The notes: a model not told the origin generated them from the letters alone. Positions 10,938-23,133 are shown, counted from the stretch's first letter. The stretch: 64,000 bases of DNA from Serratia ficaria (GCF_900187015.1 NZ_LT906479.1:2976001-3040000); one strand, 5' to 3'. Numbers and translations: made by a program.

Positions 10938-11497
10938 GCCCGTTCGCTGGCGACGATTTCACGGATGGAATAAGGATGAAACTTTATCGTCACGCTGCCG
11001 TCGGTGATGGCCAGAGTCGGATTAGGCAATCGCTCGCCCTCGCCCCGGGGTGAGCTCTGTTTCAGTTTGATCCCCGGCGCCAGCAGCGCGTCGTCGGCCA
11101 GGTGGCTCAGCGCCCGCGCATGCAGCGTGGCGGGATCGCCGCGCAGCACCAGCTCGACGTGTTCCCACCCCTCATGCGGATAGCGTTTTTCGCCCGGATA
11201 CGGCAATTCTACGCAATCAATCTGCCACGGTCCGACGTTCAGCGGCCGCTGCAGATCAAACAGGCAGATCGGGCGACCATTAATCACCGACTCGGAAAGC
11301 AGCGAAGCGCACCGCATCAGGCCCTGGCGCCAACGATCGGCGGTGGCGTTTTGGTGACAGCGCACCGAGATGTGATCGGCGCCGAATAGTGACAGGTCGA
11401 GCTGCAGCTTCGCGGCAAATCGGCTCAGCGCCCGTTCAAAACGCGGCAGGTCGAGTGCGAGATCGTCAAGTTCTGTGATGGCCTGCAAAGGGGTCAT
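10934..11497 (-). CDS. yecM: YecM, VOC-fold metal-binding protein
   Basis: A 187-residue member of the YecM family, a vicinal-oxygen-chelate-like fold with a putative metal site and no defined reaction. Characteristic pieces are GADHISVRCHQN, WQIDCVELPYPGEK and EGWEHVELVL; the His and Glu residues in them are likely metal ligands. The start is the ATG of MTPLQAI, preceded by GAGGACCCC. It is next to argS, as in E. coli, but convergent with the C-S lyase gene. Confidence 0.9.
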   Translation of the reverse strand: MTPLQAITELDDLALDLPRFERALSRFAAKLQLDLSLFGADHISVRCHQNATADRWRQGLMRCASLLSESVINGRPICLFDLQRPLNVGPWQIDCVELPYPGEKRYPHEGWEHVELVLRGDPATLHARALSHLADDALLAPGIKLKQSSPRGEGERLPNPTLAITDGSVTIKFHPYSIREIVASERA

Positions 11498-12277
11498 GGG
11501 GTCCTCAAACAACGGAATGCGAATTCAAGCGCCGTAATTTACACCGAGCACGCGCGAGCCGCCATGGTTGCCTGCGCCGCCAGGGGAAATTTCCCTATTC
11601 CGCAAGGCCAATTACGGCATATCCATAGTCGGAAATCGAAAAGGCACAAAAGAATAAAAACCATTACCCTATTCAGAGATTAATTTGAAATTGTCACAAT
11701 TTAATTAAAAATCAGAATTTTCCCAAGTGATTATAGCTTTTACTTATGACAAGAAGATTTAAGGAATTGGCCATTTCGCGCATCACAACCATTGAACCCG
11801 CCAGCATAAATCGCCCCCTGATAAAGTCCCGAAAAATTACCCGTCAAACATGCAGATAAAATCAACTTTTGGCGAAAAAACCGCACTAAGTCATTGTGTT
11901 TACTGATTGATAACATCCCCGACACTAAGGATTATCTTAAATGGAATTTAACTAATTGCTTCGCAATAGCAATTAAGCTACTTTGGGCTAAAGCTGAATT
12001 TGAGATAATTACCATGATTCTATTAATGATATCCCTTGTCCTCATTGCCGTTGCCGCTTACGCTATTTATCGCCATTTCAAGTCACGCCGCACCAGCTCC
12101 CTGGATGGCGGACGCCGCAATAAAAAACACTAGTTACTTCACGCTTACCCCACTTTCATTTTACTCCCTATTACCCCACTCGCTGCTGCTTATCCTCCGT
12201 CCATGTCCCCCACGGCATCCCTTACTGGCGAAGCAAAATCCCCGCGTCGGCTCTTTCATTTAGGGCCGCGCCAACTG
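11498..12277. other. Long AT-rich gap between yecM and argS
   Basis: From about 11640 to 12030 the sequence is clearly AT-richer than the surrounding coding DNA. I found no recognised RNA or repeat. The only candidate gene is a 39-codon membrane-peptide ORF near its right end, annotated separately. Codon-like structure is absent elsewhere. Confidence 0.5.
12014..12133 (+). CDS. Candidate 39-residue membrane peptide
   Basis: A short ORF with one hydrophobic helix (MILLMISLVLIAVAAYAIY), then a basic tail rich in Arg, Lys and Ser, the positive-inside layout of small single-pass inner-membrane proteins. A weak ribosome-binding site (GAGATAATT) precedes the ATG. It lies alone in an AT-rich gap upstream of argS. 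I know no homologue. A chance ORF remains possible. Confidence 0.4.
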   Translation: MILLMISLVLIAVAAYAIYRHFKSRRTSSLDGGRRNKKH

Positions 12278-12306
12278 CTGACGCGCTTCATCAGATCGGT
12301 TACAAT
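12278..12306 (+). promoter_or_regulatory. Likely sigma-70 promoter of argS
   Basis: CTGACG (-35) and TACAAT (-10) are separated by exactly 17 bases about 110 bases upstream of the argS start, matching the consensus well. Confidence 0.7.
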
Positions 12307-12415
12307 TACAGGCTGTTTTGTGGTGGGTCGCCGTTTCGGCGCGCGGCCCGGCAACCACCTTTGAATCCCGCAGGGGCATGGCACAAGGCCCCTCGTTCGT
12401 TATTAAGGTAACCCG

Positions 12416-14146
12416 GTGAATATTCAGGTTCTTCTCTCAGATAAAGTCAGCCAGGCGCTGATTGCCGCAGGCGCGCCAGCCGATTGCGAGGCGCAGGTCC
12501 GTCAGTCAGCCAAAGCGCAGTTTGGTGATTATCAGGCCAACGGCGTCATGTCGGTCGCCAAGAAGCTCGGCATGCCGCCGCGCCAGCTGGCGGAAAAAGT
12601 GGTGCAGCTGCTGGAGCTCGGCGACGTCGCCAGCAAAGTGGAAATCGCCGGCCCCGGCTTTATCAATATCTTCCTGAATAGCGACTGGGTCGCCCGCCAG
12701 GCTGATCTGGTGCTGAACGCGCCGAAACTGGGCATCGCGCCGGTTGAGCCGCAAACCATCGTTATCGACTACTCGGCGCCGAACGTGGCGAAAGAAATGC
12801 ACGTCGGCCACCTGCGCTCCACCATTATCGGCGACGCTGCGGCGCGTACCCAGGAGTTCCTGGGCCATAAGGTGATCCGCGCCAACCACGTGGGCGACTG
12901 GGGCACCCAGTTCGGCATGCTGATCGCCTACCTGGAAAAAATGCAGAATGAGAACGCCAGCGATATGGGCCTGTCCGATCTGGAGCAGTTCTATCGCGAG
13001 GCCAAGAAACATTACGACGAAGACGCCGCGTTCGCCGAGCGCGCGCGCGCTTACGTGGTCAAGCTGCAGGGCGGCGATCAATACTGCCTGCAGATGTGGC
13101 GCAAGCTGGTCGACATCACCATGGCGCAAAATCAGCTGACCTATAATCGCCTGAACGTCACCCTGACCGAAGACGACGTGATGGGCGAAAGCCTGTACAA
13201 CGCGATGCTGCCGGGCATCGTCGCCGATCTGAAAGCCAAGGGGCTGGCGGTGGAAAGCGAAGGCGCCACCGTGGTGTTCCTCGACGAATACCAGAACAAG
13301 GACGGTGAGCCGATGGGCGTCATCATCCAGAAAAAGGACGGCGGCTACCTGTACACCACCACCGACATCGCCTGCGCCAAATACCGTTACGAAACGCTGG
13401 GCGCCAACCGCGTGCTGTACTACATCGACTCGCGTCAGCACCAACATCTGATGCAGGCCTGGACCATCGTGCGCAAGGCCGGCTACGTGCCGGAATCTGT
13501 GTCGCTGGAGCACCACATGTTCGGCATGATGCTGGGCAAAGACGGCAAACCGTTCAAAACCCGCTCCGGCGGCACGGTGAAACTGTCCGATCTGCTGGAT
13601 GAAGCCATCGAACGCGCCGGCCAGCTGATCGCCGGCAAGAATCCGGACATGCCGGCGGAAGAGATGCAGCAGGTGGCGCGGGTGGTGGGCATCGGCGCGG
13701 TCAAATACGCCGACCTGTCGAAAAGCCGCACCACCGACTACGTCTTCGACTGGGACAACATGCTGGCCTTCGAAGGCAACACCGCGCCATATATGCAATA
13801 TGCTTATACTCGCGTGGCCTCGGTATTCAAACGCGCCGGGATCGACGAAAGCGGCCTGACGCTGCCGCTGGTGATGACCGAGGAGCGTGAAATCGCCCTG
13901 GCCACCCGCCTGCTGCAGTTCGAAGAGATCCTCACTGCCGTGGCGCGCGAAGGCACCCCGCACGTCATGTGCAGCTACCTGTACGATCTGGCCGGCCTGT
14001 TCTCCGGCTTCTACGAACACTGCCAGATCCTCAATGCCGACAGCGAAGAAGCGCGTCAAAGCCGCCTGAAGCTGGCGCTGTTGACCTCGCGGACGCTGAA
14101 AACCGGCCTGGATACCCTGGGTATCGAAACCGTCGAGCGCATGTAA
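12416..14146 (+). CDS. argS: Arginyl-tRNA synthetase
   Basis: Class I aminoacyl-tRNA synthetase charging tRNA-Arg. It has the N-terminal Add-1 domain, the HIGH-type motif as HVGH within [18 protein letters not shown] near residue 122-130, and the C-terminal DALR anticodon-binding domain ending LGIETVERM. The length of 576 residues compares with 577 in E. coli. The start is GTG, preceded by AAGGTAACCC. The gene is monocistronic, with its own promoter and terminator. Confidence 0.98.
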   Translation: MNIQVLLSDKVSQALIAAGAPADCEAQVRQSAKAQFGDYQANGVMSVAKKLGMPPRQLAEKVVQLLELGDVASKVEIAGPGFINIFLNSDWVARQADLVLNAPKLGIAPVEPQTIVIDYSAPNVAKEMHVGHLRSTIIGDAAARTQEFLGHKVIRANHVGDWGTQFGMLIAYLEKMQNENASDMGLSDLEQFYREAKKHYDEDAAFAERARAYVVKLQGGDQYCLQMWRKLVDITMAQNQLTYNRLNVTLTEDDVMGESLYNAMLPGIVADLKAKGLAVESEGATVVFLDEYQNKDGEPMGVIIQKKDGGYLYTTTDIACAKYRYETLGANRVLYYIDSRQHQHLMQAWTIVRKAGYVPESVSLEHHMFGMMLGKDGKPFKTRSGGTVKLSDLLDEAIERAGQLIAGKNPDMPAEEMQQVARVVGIGAVKYADLSKSRTTDYVFDWDNMLAFEGNTAPYMQYAYTRVASVFKRAGIDESGLTLPLVMTEEREIALATRLLQFEEILTAVAREGTPHVMCSYLYDLAGLFSGFYEHCQILNADSEEARQSRLKLALLTSRTLKTGLDTLGIETVERM

Positions 14147-14167
14147 CGCCAACCTGCGCTGAACACG

Positions 14168-14194
14168 AAAAAGGCCGCTTATGCGGCCTTTTTT
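14168..14194. terminator. Bidirectional terminator between argS and murJ
   Basis: GGCCGC and GCGGCC form a stem around TTAT, with an A-run before and a T-run after, so it can end both the rightward argS and the leftward murJ operon transcripts. Confidence 0.9.
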
Positions 14195-14209
14195 ATGCGA
14201 ATGCCTGAA

Positions 14210-15745
14210 TCAGACCACCCGGCGAGCGAAGTCGCGCGGACGGAACCCCAGCCCCCCCAGCACGCCGAAGTAGGCGACCACCCCGGCAACCACCACGGCG
14301 GCCAGGCGCAGCAGGCGCTCCAGCATATTGCCCTGATCCCAGGCCGGCATCAGCCACATCAGGCCGACCAGCACCGCCGACATCACCAGCACCGCCACCA
14401 CCAGCTTGGCCAGGAATAGCGCCCAGCCCGGCTGCGGCTGGAAAATCTGCTGTTTGCGCAGCTGCCAATACAGCAGCGAGGCGTTCAGACAGGCCGCCAG
14501 ACCGATCGACAGCGCCAGCCCGGCATGCTTCAGCGGGCCGATGAACGCCAGGTTCATCACCTGGGTCATGATCAGCGTGATGATGGCGATTTTAACCGGC
14601 GTTTTGATGTCCTGACGCGAATAGAAGCCCGGCGCCAGCACTTTCACCACGATCAGGCCCATCAGCCCCACCGAGTAAGCCACCAGCGCGCGCTGGGTCA
14701 TCGCCGCGTCGAAGGCGCTGAATTTGCCGTACTGGAACAGCGAAACGGTCAGCGGCTTGGCCAAAATGCCCAGCGCGATGGCGCTCGGCAGCGCCAGCAG
14801 GAAGCACAGGCGCAGCCCCCAGTCCATCAAGCGGGAATATTCGTCGTGATTGCCGCTGGAAAAGCTTTTCGCCAGCGACGGCAGCAGGATGGTGCCCAGC
14901 GCCACCCCCAACACGCCGGAAGGGAATTCCATCAGGCGGTCGGCGTAGTACATCCAGGACACCGAACCCGATACCAGGAACGAGGCGAAGATGGTGTTGA
15001 TGATCAGCGAGATCTGGCTGACCGACACCCCGAGGATCGCCGGCCCCATCTGGCGCATCACGCGCCATACCCCGGCGTCGCCCAGCTTGAGGCGCGGCAG
15101 CACCAGCATGCCTATCTTGCGCAGATGCGGCAGTTGGTAGCCCAGCTGCAGCACGCCGCCGAGCACCACCGCCCAGGCCAGCGCCAGCACCGGCGGGTTG
15201 AAATAAGGCGCGGCGAACAGCGCAAAGCCAATCATGCTGACGTTGAGCAGGGTCGGCGCGAAGGCCGGGATGGAGAAACGGTTCCAGGTGTTGAGGATCG
15301 CCCCCACCAGCGACGCCAGCGAGATCAACAGAATATAGGGGAAAGTGATGCGCAACAGCGCCGAGGTCAGCGCGAACTTGTCCGGCGTGTCGACAAAGCC
15401 CGGCGCGGTGATGTAGATGACCCAGGGCGCGGCCAGCATGCCCAATATCGTCACTACCGCCAATACCAGCGTCAACAGACCGGACACATAGGCGATAAAG
15501 GTGCGCGTCGCCTCTTCGCCCTGCTGGCTTTTATATTCGGCCAGGATCGGCACAAAGGCCTGGGAAAACGCGCCCTCGGCAAAGATGCGGCGCAGCAGGT
15601 TGGGCAGCTTGAACGCCACGAAAAAGGCGTCCGTTGCCATGCCGGCCCCGAAAACGCGCGCTACGATGGCGTCACGCGCAAAACCCAGCACCCGTGAAAA
15701 CATCGTCATTGAGCTGACGGCGGCCAGTGATTTTAGTAGGTTCAT
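14210..15745 (-). CDS. murJ: Lipid II flippase MurJ
   Basis: Essential MOP-superfamily transporter that flips lipid II across the inner membrane for peptidoglycan synthesis (older name MviN). At 511 residues it matches E. coli and has about 14 hydrophobic helices. It begins [25 protein letters not shown], with the conserved Arg residues of helix 1 and the loop after it ([12 protein letters not shown]). It is the last gene of the leftward rimJ-yceH-mviM-murJ series; the mviM-to-murJ gap is 104 bases. Confidence 0.97.
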   Translation of the reverse strand: MNLLKSLAAVSSMTMFSRVLGFARDAIVARVFGAGMATDAFFVAFKLPNLLRRIFAEGAFSQAFVPILAEYKSQQGEEATRTFIAYVSGLLTLVLAVVTILGMLAAPWVIYITAPGFVDTPDKFALTSALLRITFPYILLISLASLVGAILNTWNRFSIPAFAPTLLNVSMIGFALFAAPYFNPPVLALAWAVVLGGVLQLGYQLPHLRKIGMLVLPRLKLGDAGVWRVMRQMGPAILGVSVSQISLIINTIFASFLVSGSVSWMYYADRLMEFPSGVLGVALGTILLPSLAKSFSSGNHDEYSRLMDWGLRLCFLLALPSAIALGILAKPLTVSLFQYGKFSAFDAAMTQRALVAYSVGLMGLIVVKVLAPGFYSRQDIKTPVKIAIITLIMTQVMNLAFIGPLKHAGLALSIGLAACLNASLLYWQLRKQQIFQPQPGWALFLAKLVVAVLVMSAVLVGLMWLMPAWDQGNMLERLLRLAAVVVAGVVAYFGVLGGLGFRPRDFARRVV

Positions 15746-15849
15746 GTGGTTTTCTGATTATGCCTAAATATCGACGCCTGCATCAGCAGGCGTCAGCGAA
15801 ACAACCGGGTAAGTTTACGTATCCGCGGCAGAATAGCTACCGCCATATG

Positions 15850-16770
15850 TTACATAGAGTTATCCCGCAACAGCCGCTCGATCACCCGCTGGGCGGCGAT
15901 CGCCTGCTCACCGCTGGTTTCCGGCGCGCTCTGGTTGCCGACCGAATCGAGGAAGTGGCGGATGGCGCCGTCGAAACCGCGCTGCGCCAGCGTGGTCTGC
16001 CAGCCGGGGGCCGGCTGCTCCAGCACGCCACCGCCATCTTCACGCAGCCATTGGCGCATGTCGTTCAGCTGATAAACCGCGCCGTCGGTCACCGCCTGCA
16101 CGCTTTCGCGCTGGCTGCCGCCGCGGCGATGCATGCTGGTGGTCACCAGCGTCTCTCCGCAGGCGAAGTGGTGTTCGGCGTACAGCATCTCGCCGGCCTC
16201 ATTGGCGCGCAGGCGGCCGCTGAGCAGCTGCTGCTGGCCGCCCGCCAGCCACAGCGCGGTATCCACCACGTGCAGATAATCATCCAGCAGGGTGAAGCGC
16301 AGATCCTGCGGGCCGACGCTGTCGGCGCGGTGTTTGTCCATGCGGATCGAGGCCGGCTGAGACATGTGCCGTTTGAGCTGCAGGTACAGCGGCGCAAAGC
16401 GCCGATTGAATCCGACCATCAGGGCTTTGCCCCGTTTCTCGGCCAGCTCAATCAGCCGCTCGCCCTGTTCCAGCGTCTCCGCCAGCGGTTTGTCGACATA
16501 GACATGCACGCCCTGCCGCAACAGTTCGTCGATCACCTGATAATGGCTGGCGGTGCTGCTGTGAACAAACACCGCATCGCACTGCCCGGCCAGGGTGTCG
16601 AGACGGGGGAAACACGCCATGCGATAGCTGTCGCACACCGGCTGCGCCTTTTGCTGATTGGGGGAAAAACCGCCCACCAGCGTCCAGTCCGCCGCCTGGC
16701 TGAGGATGGGCAAATAGGCCTTCTGCGCGATGCCGCCCAGCCCCACCACGCCAACGCGTAATTTAGTCAT
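15850..16770 (-). CDS. mviM: Gfo/Idh/MocA-family oxidoreductase MviM
   Basis: NAD(P)-dependent dehydrogenase-like protein of 306 residues. It has an N-terminal Rossmann fold ([16 protein letters not shown]) and the sugar-dehydrogenase motif VDKPLAE near residue 95. The substrate is not known. It overlaps yceH by eight bases and lies upstream of murJ, the arrangement that gave both genes the mvi (virulence) name in Salmonella. Confidence 0.93.
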   Translation of the reverse strand: MTKLRVGVVGLGGIAQKAYLPILSQAADWTLVGGFSPNQQKAQPVCDSYRMACFPRLDTLAGQCDAVFVHSSTASHYQVIDELLRQGVHVYVDKPLAETLEQGERLIELAEKRGKALMVGFNRRFAPLYLQLKRHMSQPASIRMDKHRADSVGPQDLRFTLLDDYLHVVDTALWLAGGQQQLLSGRLRANEAGEMLYAEHHFACGETLVTTSMHRRGGSQRESVQAVTDGAVYQLNDMRQWLREDGGGVLEQPAPGWQTTLAQRGFDGAIRHFLDSVGNQSAPETSGEQAIAAQRVIERLLRDNSM

Positions 16771-17407
16771 GCGTCCCCCGCGCCAGCAGCTGCTGCAGCT
16801 GCCGTTTCAGTTCGGCGACGTCGTTTTCCAGCGCGCCGATCCGGGCGCTCAGCTCGCCCTCGTCAGGCGCCGCGGCCTCCGGCGGCGCCTCATCTATCTG
16901 GCCGCTGAACAGATGCATAAACCGGCTCTCGCGCTTGCCCGGCTCGCGGGCCAGGCGCACCACAAAGGGGCCGTCCTCACGCGCCGTCAGCTGCTGCAGC
17001 ACCTGCTCGACTTCGCTGACCTCGCTGAACTCATGCATGCGATGGGTGCGGGTGCGCAATTCACCGGGGGTTTGCGCGCCGCGCAGCAATAACGTGGCGA
17101 TCACCGCCAATTCGGCGGGCGACAGCTTCAACTGGCCGAATTCGGAATTGCAAAACCGCTGCTCGTATTTCACCACCCGGTTGCCGAAACCGCTCAGGGT
17201 GCGCAGGAAATGTTTTCTCAACAGCAGGTCGAGCAGTTGCTGCACCTCGCTTTCCGTCAGATCCATCACCGGTTCGCGGTTGGTCTTCTGATTGCACGCC
17301 AGCGTAATGGCGTTCAGCGACAGCGGGTATTGATCCGGCGTGGTGACCTGCTTTTCCAACAGGCAGCCGATTACCCGGGCTTCTTTCGCGCTCAATTCAT
17401 ATTTCAT
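16763..17407 (-). CDS. yceH: DUF480 family protein YceH
   Basis: A 214-residue member of the YceH/DUF480 family of winged-helix-like proteins of unknown function. Conserved landmarks are [31 protein letters not shown] and [13 protein letters not shown]; the C-terminus is a short coiled coil ([13 protein letters not shown]). The start is the ATG of MKYELS, preceded by TGAGG, as in E. coli; an upstream in-frame start would add nine unconserved residues. It lies 8 bases after rimJ. Confidence 0.93.
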   Translation of the reverse strand: MKYELSAKEARVIGCLLEKQVTTPDQYPLSLNAITLACNQKTNREPVMDLTESEVQQLLDLLLRKHFLRTLSGFGNRVVKYEQRFCNSEFGQLKLSPAELAVIATLLLRGAQTPGELRTRTHRMHEFSEVSEVEQVLQQLTAREDGPFVVRLAREPGKRESRFMHLFSGQIDEAPPEAAAPDEGELSARIGALENDVAELKRQLQQLLARGTHD

Positions 17408-17415
17408 TACTGGCC

Positions 17416-18000
17416 TCAGCGTGGCGGTAGCCATTCTTTATTGGTTAATGCCGTCAATACGTGATCCTGCCACTGCCCGTCAATCAGCAGATAATCCTTG
17501 GCGTAACCTTCGCGTTCAAATCCCAGACGGCTCAGCAGCGCGCCGCTGCGTTGATTGTGCGGCATGTAGTTGGCCATAATGCGGTGCATGCGCTGCTGAC
17601 GCAGCATATAGCGGATGGCGGACTGCAGCGCCTCGTACATCAGCCCCTGCCCCTGCCACTTTTCCCCCAGCGAATAGCCGAGGAAGCAGGCGTGAAACGA
17701 GCCGCGCAGCACGTTGCTGAAGTTCGCCACGCCGCGCACTTCCTGCTCCTCCGGATCGAGCAGGATAAAATAATAGGCGCTGCCCTGCTTTTGCATTTCG
17801 GTGATCATGCCCAGCCGCGCCTGCCAGCCGGAGGGGTAGCAGTGGCTTTCATCGCGCACCGGTTCCCAGGGTTTGAGGAACGCCCGGTTATCGGCATAGT
17901 ATTCCGCCAGGCGATAAGCATCCCGTTCATGGACTAAACGGACCACCATCCGGTCGGTAGTAAGACGTACTTTTGGTGATGCAGAGCGGTAGCCGAACAT
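17416..18000 (-). CDS. rimJ: Ribosomal protein S5 alanine N-acetyltransferase
   Basis: GNAT-fold acetyltransferase that acetylates the N-terminal Ala of ribosomal protein S5 and aids 30S maturation. At 194 residues it equals the E. coli length and shares MFGYRS, the long conserved [20 protein letters not shown] and the acetyl-CoA loop [12 protein letters not shown]. Two adjacent ATGs are possible; the second fits both the GGGGGAA ribosome-binding site spacing and the E. coli N-terminus. First gene of the leftward operon, divergent from mdtH. Confidence 0.96.
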   Translation of the reverse strand: MFGYRSASPKVRLTTDRMVVRLVHERDAYRLAEYYADNRAFLKPWEPVRDESHCYPSGWQARLGMITEMQKQGSAYYFILLDPEEQEVRGVANFSNVLRGSFHACFLGYSLGEKWQGQGLMYEALQSAIRYMLRQQRMHRIMANYMPHNQRSGALLSRLGFEREGYAKDYLLIDGQWQDHVLTALTNKEWLPPR

Positions 18001-19551
<1,551 letters not shown>

Positions 19552-19634
19552 ATTCTGCGCTAAGTAGCCAGAAAACCAGCCGAATTTCCTGCAGCTGCTA
19601 TCCTGTTAGTAAAAACATCAACGGGAGACCCGCC

Positions 19635-19883
19635 ATGACCGACGAAACGAAATTACCGCAGCTGCTGGAGCACATGGTATTGAACCTGCGCATGATATAT
19701 GCGCGCGCCACCCTGGTGGAAAAGGCGCTGGCGCATATCATTGCCGAAAATGACGGCCTGAAGAGCGACATCATCAAACAGCTGCAGGTCGTCAACGCCG
19801 CCAACGAGCGCGACAAGATCGATTTGGAGCAGGCGCGCATCCACCTGATCGACGTGTTCAACTCGGTGCCCGCCAAGAAATAA
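19635..19883 (+). CDS. Unknown 82-residue helical protein
   Basis: A soluble, mostly helical protein (MTDETKLPQLLEHMVLNL at its start) with heptad-like spacing of Leu and Ile around residues 20-75, suggesting a coiled coil or four-helix dimer. It has a strong ribosome-binding site (GGGAG, 8 bases before the ATG). It lies between mdtH and grxB, which are neighbours in E. coli. I do not recognise the family. The site and composition make it a real gene. Confidence 0.72.
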   Translation: MTDETKLPQLLEHMVLNLRMIYARATLVEKALAHIIAENDGLKSDIIKQLQVVNAANERDKIDLEQARIHLIDVFNSVPAKK

Positions 19884-19999
19884 CCTCCCGCCCCGCGCAC
19901 TGCGCGCGGGTGATCGCATCATCCAACAAGAACACTCCGCGACAGCGTCGATAAGCTGTGGTAACTATTGCTGTTAAAACCTGACAAACCGGAGCAAGC

Positions 20000-20647
20000 A
20001 TGAAACTGTTTATTTACGATCATTGCCCATTCTGCGTTAAAGCCCGCATGATTTTTGGTCTCAAACACCTTCCTGTCCGCCTGGTCACCCTGCTCAACGA
20101 CGACGAAGCGACCCCGGTCGGCATGATCGGCCAAAAGATGGCGCCCATCCTGCAAAAAGACGATGGCAGCTATATGCCGGAAAGCATGGATATCGTGCAC
20201 TATATCGATCGTCTGGACGGCAAGCCGCTGTTGACCGGTAAAACCAACCCGGCCATCGCCGACTGGCTGCAGCACGTTGGCGGCTACACGGCGAAATTAC
20301 TGCTGCCGCGCTTTGCCCACGCCGATTTCGAAGAATTCGCCACCGACGCCGCGCGCCGCTATTTCATCAATAAAAAACAGGCGTCGATCGGGGATTTCAA
20401 CCAGCATTTGGCCAACAGCGCCGATCTGATCGCCGAACTGGAGCGCGATCTGCAACGGCTCTCGCCGCGGGTGGTTTCCGCCGAGGCGGTCAACGGCGAG
20501 CTGTCCGAAGACGATATTCATCTGTTCCCGCTGCTGCGTTCGCTGTCGATCGTCGCCGGGCTGGCGCTGCCGGAAAATGTGGAAGCCTACCGCAACCGGA
20601 TGGCGCAACGCAGCGACATCCCGCTGCTGTTCGATATGGAACAGTAA
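20000..20647 (+). CDS. grxB: Glutaredoxin 2
   Basis: GST-fold glutaredoxin of 215 residues that reduces disulfides with glutathione. The active site CPFC lies at residues 9-12 (YDHCPFCVKARM), followed by an all-helical GST-like C-terminal domain. E. coli GrxB has the same length, architecture and mdtH/yceB neighbourhood. The ribosome-binding site GGAGC is well spaced. Confidence 0.96.
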   Translation: MKLFIYDHCPFCVKARMIFGLKHLPVRLVTLLNDDEATPVGMIGQKMAPILQKDDGSYMPESMDIVHYIDRLDGKPLLTGKTNPAIADWLQHVGGYTAKLLLPRFAHADFEEFATDAARRYFINKKQASIGDFNQHLANSADLIAELERDLQRLSPRVVSAEAVNGELSEDDIHLFPLLRSLSIVAGLALPENVEAYRNRMAQRSDIPLLFDMEQ

Positions 20648-20684
20648 TTTCGCTCAGGCGACAGAATAAGGACATGGCGCGCAG

Positions 20685-22325
20685 ATGCTGAAAATGGTTC
20701 TGGTTACCGCCCGCGATCGCGCGCGGCTGAAAGAGATTTCATCGGTCTTGATCCGCTACGGCCTGCAGGATGTCATTCGCCTGCTGGGCCTGGGCTCGTT
20801 ATTGAACGGCACCGGCGGCGATGCCCCGCGCGCCGGCGACCAGACGATGCCCGAGCGGCTGCGCGCGGCGCTTGAAGCGCTGGGGCCGACCTTCGTCAAA
20901 TTCGGCCAGATACTGGCCACCCGTTCAGACCTGCTGGATCAAACCTGGACCGATGAGCTGGATCGCCTGCACAGCCAGGCGACGACGCTGCCCTGGGAAA
21001 CGCTGGCGCCGCAGATCGCCGCGGATCTGGGGGACGATCCGCATCGCCTGTTCGCCGAATTCGACCGCACGCCGCTGGCCGCCGCCTCGATGGCGCAGAT
21101 CTATCGCGCCCGCTTGCACAGCGGGGAACCGGTAGTGGTAAAAGTGCTGCGGCCGGGGCTGGCCAAAACCATCAATGCCGATCTGCGTCTGCTGGCCTAT
21201 CTGGCCGAAACCGCGGAACAGCAAAGCCCGGCGCTGGCTCGCTATCGCCCGCGGCAAATGGTGCGCGCCCTGGCGACCGCCCTCCAGCACGAGCTGGACC
21301 TGACCCACGAAGGCAATAATTGCGATCGGGTCGCCGAACGGTTCCGACAGCAGCCCGAGGTGGCGATCCCCAAAATTTACTGGCAGTGGTCATCGCCGCG
21401 GCTGCTGGTGCAGGAGTTTTTGCCCGGAACGGCGCCGGAAAGCCCGCAGCAGCTGGCGACGGCGGGCTTTGACGGCCCGTTGCTGGCGCGCCGCGGCGCC
21501 CAGGCCTTCATGAAAATGGTGCTGGAGCACCGGCTGTATCACGCCGACCCGCATCCCGGCAACGTGATGGCGCTGAGCGGCAATCGCGTGGGCTTTATCG
21601 ATTTCGGCATGGTGGGGCAGCTTTCCGAACGGCGGCGCAATCAGCTGTTCCTGCTGTTGCAGGCCATCGCCGAACGCCAGTCCGACGGCATCGTCAATAC
21701 CCTGATCGCCTGGTCGGACAGCGAACCGCTGGACCTGATGGACTTGGAGCTGGCGGCGCAGAACTTTCTCGATAAGCAGGCTTCCGCCACCCTGACGCTG
21801 GGCAAGGCCCTGACCGACCTGCTGGTCATGGCGCGCGAGCATCAGCTGGCCCTGCCGCCGGATTTGGCGCTGCTGTTCAAGGCGTTGATCACCGCCGACG
21901 GCGTGCTGCACCGGCTCGATCCGGCCTTCGACATCATCGCCACGCTGAAGCCGATGCTGCAACAGGTGATGCTGCAGCGTTATGCTCCCGCGGCCATTCG
22001 CCAAAGGATACTGATGCTGGGCGGTGAAGCGCTGGACGCCGGCGAAGAACTGCCGCAAACCCTGCGGCTGCTGATGCGGCGCCTGAAGCAGGGGCAGCTC
22101 AACGCCGAGATCAACGTCAGAAACCTCGGCCAGCTGAGCAAGGCGCTGGAACGCGCCGCCGTGACGTTGGCCATCGCCATTGTCACCGCCGCCTTTGCGC
22201 TGGGGCTGGCGCCATATCTGATGCATTCGTCGCTGCGGCTGTGGGGCGTGCCGCTGTTTCCGCTGCTGGGCGGGTTGGCCTGCCTGGCCGGCGTGCTGGT
22301 GCTGGCGCTGCGCCTGCGGCGCTGA
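20685..22325 (+). CDS. ABC1/UbiB-family atypical kinase
   Basis: A 546-residue UbiB-like protein kinase-fold protein. It has the invariant KFGQ motif (Lys 72 to Gln 75, in FVKFGQILATRSDLL), the Ala-rich nucleotide loop (LAAASMAQIYRA), the lysine of VVVKVLRPG, the HADPHPGNV catalytic loop and IDFGMVG. Two C-terminal helices anchor it in the membrane. UbiB family members support coenzyme Q synthesis or lipid homeostasis. The housekeeping ubiB normally sits with ubiE and ubiJ, so this looks like a paralogue. It is placed between grxB and yceB, adjacent in E. coli. Start could also be the fourth codon, ATG. Confidence 0.9.
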   Translation: MLKMVLVTARDRARLKEISSVLIRYGLQDVIRLLGLGSLLNGTGGDAPRAGDQTMPERLRAALEALGPTFVKFGQILATRSDLLDQTWTDELDRLHSQATTLPWETLAPQIAADLGDDPHRLFAEFDRTPLAAASMAQIYRARLHSGEPVVVKVLRPGLAKTINADLRLLAYLAETAEQQSPALARYRPRQMVRALATALQHELDLTHEGNNCDRVAERFRQQPEVAIPKIYWQWSSPRLLVQEFLPGTAPESPQQLATAGFDGPLLARRGAQAFMKMVLEHRLYHADPHPGNVMALSGNRVGFIDFGMVGQLSERRRNQLFLLLQAIAERQSDGIVNTLIAWSDSEPLDLMDLELAAQNFLDKQASATLTLGKALTDLLVMAREHQLALPPDLALLFKALITADGVLHRLDPAFDIIATLKPMLQQVMLQRYAPAAIRQRILMLGGEALDAGEELPQTLRLLMRRLKQGQLNAEINVRNLGQLSKALERAAVTLAIAIVTAAFALGLAPYLMHSSLRLWGVPLFPLLGGLACLAGVLVLALRLRR

Positions 22326-22484
22326 CAGTTTCGGTGTTATCCGATAGGTACGGCGGCGATTCGCGCGCACTATCGGCATGTTCAAGGCCCGATAGCCGTA
22401 TCTTTCCGCGACGGCGAAGGTTTATAATGATAAATCAATCAATTATCTGCAGCATTTTTCGTTGGCAGTAGCTATGAGGCACAA

Positions 22485-23048
22485 ATGAAGAAGATTCTGA
22501 TGGGCGTAGCCGCCCTGGTGTTCGCCGGCGTATTGGCCGGTTGTAATCAACTCACCCAGTACACGCTCAGCGAGCAGGAAGTGAATGATTACCTGCAAAA
22601 GCACAACGATTATCAGAAGCAGATCGGCGTGCCTGGGCTGCTGGACGCCAATATCGTGCTGACCCAGCTGCAGAGCCAGATTGGCCGCAGCGAGCCGGGC
22701 AAAGTCACCCTGTCGGGCGACGCCAAGGTCAACATTACCTCGATCCTCGGCCCGCAGACCGCGGACCTGAAGCTGACGTTAAAAGCGCAGCCGGTCTACG
22801 ATCGTGAAAAAGGCGCCATCTTCCTGAAAGACATGGAGCTGACCGACTACAGCGTGCAGCCGGAAAAAATGCAGACGGTGATGAAGGCGCTGACCCCTTA
22901 CCTGAATCAGTCGCTGAAATCCTACTTCGACCAGAAACCGGCCTACGTGCTGAATCCTGACAACAGCAAAACCGAAGCCCTGGCGAAGAAGCTGGCGAAA
23001 GGACTGGAAGTGAAACCGGGCGAGTTGGTGATCCCGTTCAGCGACTGA
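22485..23048 (+). CDS. yceB: DUF1439 lipoprotein YceB
   Basis: A 187-residue lipoprotein; lipobox LAGC with the acylated Cys at residue 20, followed by NQLTQYTLSEQEVNDYLQ. The mature part belongs to the DUF1439 family, a tubular lipid-binding-like fold of unknown function (SYFDQKPAYVLN near the C-terminus is typical). The ribosome-binding site is GAGGCAC. Its neighbour order after grxB matches E. coli apart from the inserted UbiB-like gene. It is followed by a strong terminator. Confidence 0.93.
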   Translation: MKKILMGVAALVFAGVLAGCNQLTQYTLSEQEVNDYLQKHNDYQKQIGVPGLLDANIVLTQLQSQIGRSEPGKVTLSGDAKVNITSILGPQTADLKLTLKAQPVYDREKGAIFLKDMELTDYSVQPEKMQTVMKALTPYLNQSLKSYFDQKPAYVLNPDNSKTEALAKKLAKGLEVKPGELVIPFSD

Positions 23049-23069
23049 GCCCCCTGCCTTTCACTGACA

Positions 23070-23095
23070 AGCCCGCTGACACAGCGGGCTTTTTT
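23070..23095 (+). terminator. Intrinsic terminator of yceB
   Basis: AGCCCGCT and AGCGGGCT form an 8-bp stem with a GACAC loop, followed by a run of T. Confidence 0.92.
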
Positions 23096-23133
23096 CTTGG
23101 CCCAGCCGCCGGGGCTGGGCAACGGCGACGGGA

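Noticed and set aside
12506..14152. 548-codon open frame antisense to argS
   Set aside because: It mirrors a universally conserved gene on the other strand and has no recognisable motif. Long antisense frames are expected in GC-rich DNA with biased third positions.
14525..15697. 390-codon frame antisense to murJ
   Set aside because: Same reasoning; murJ is essential and intact on the minus strand.
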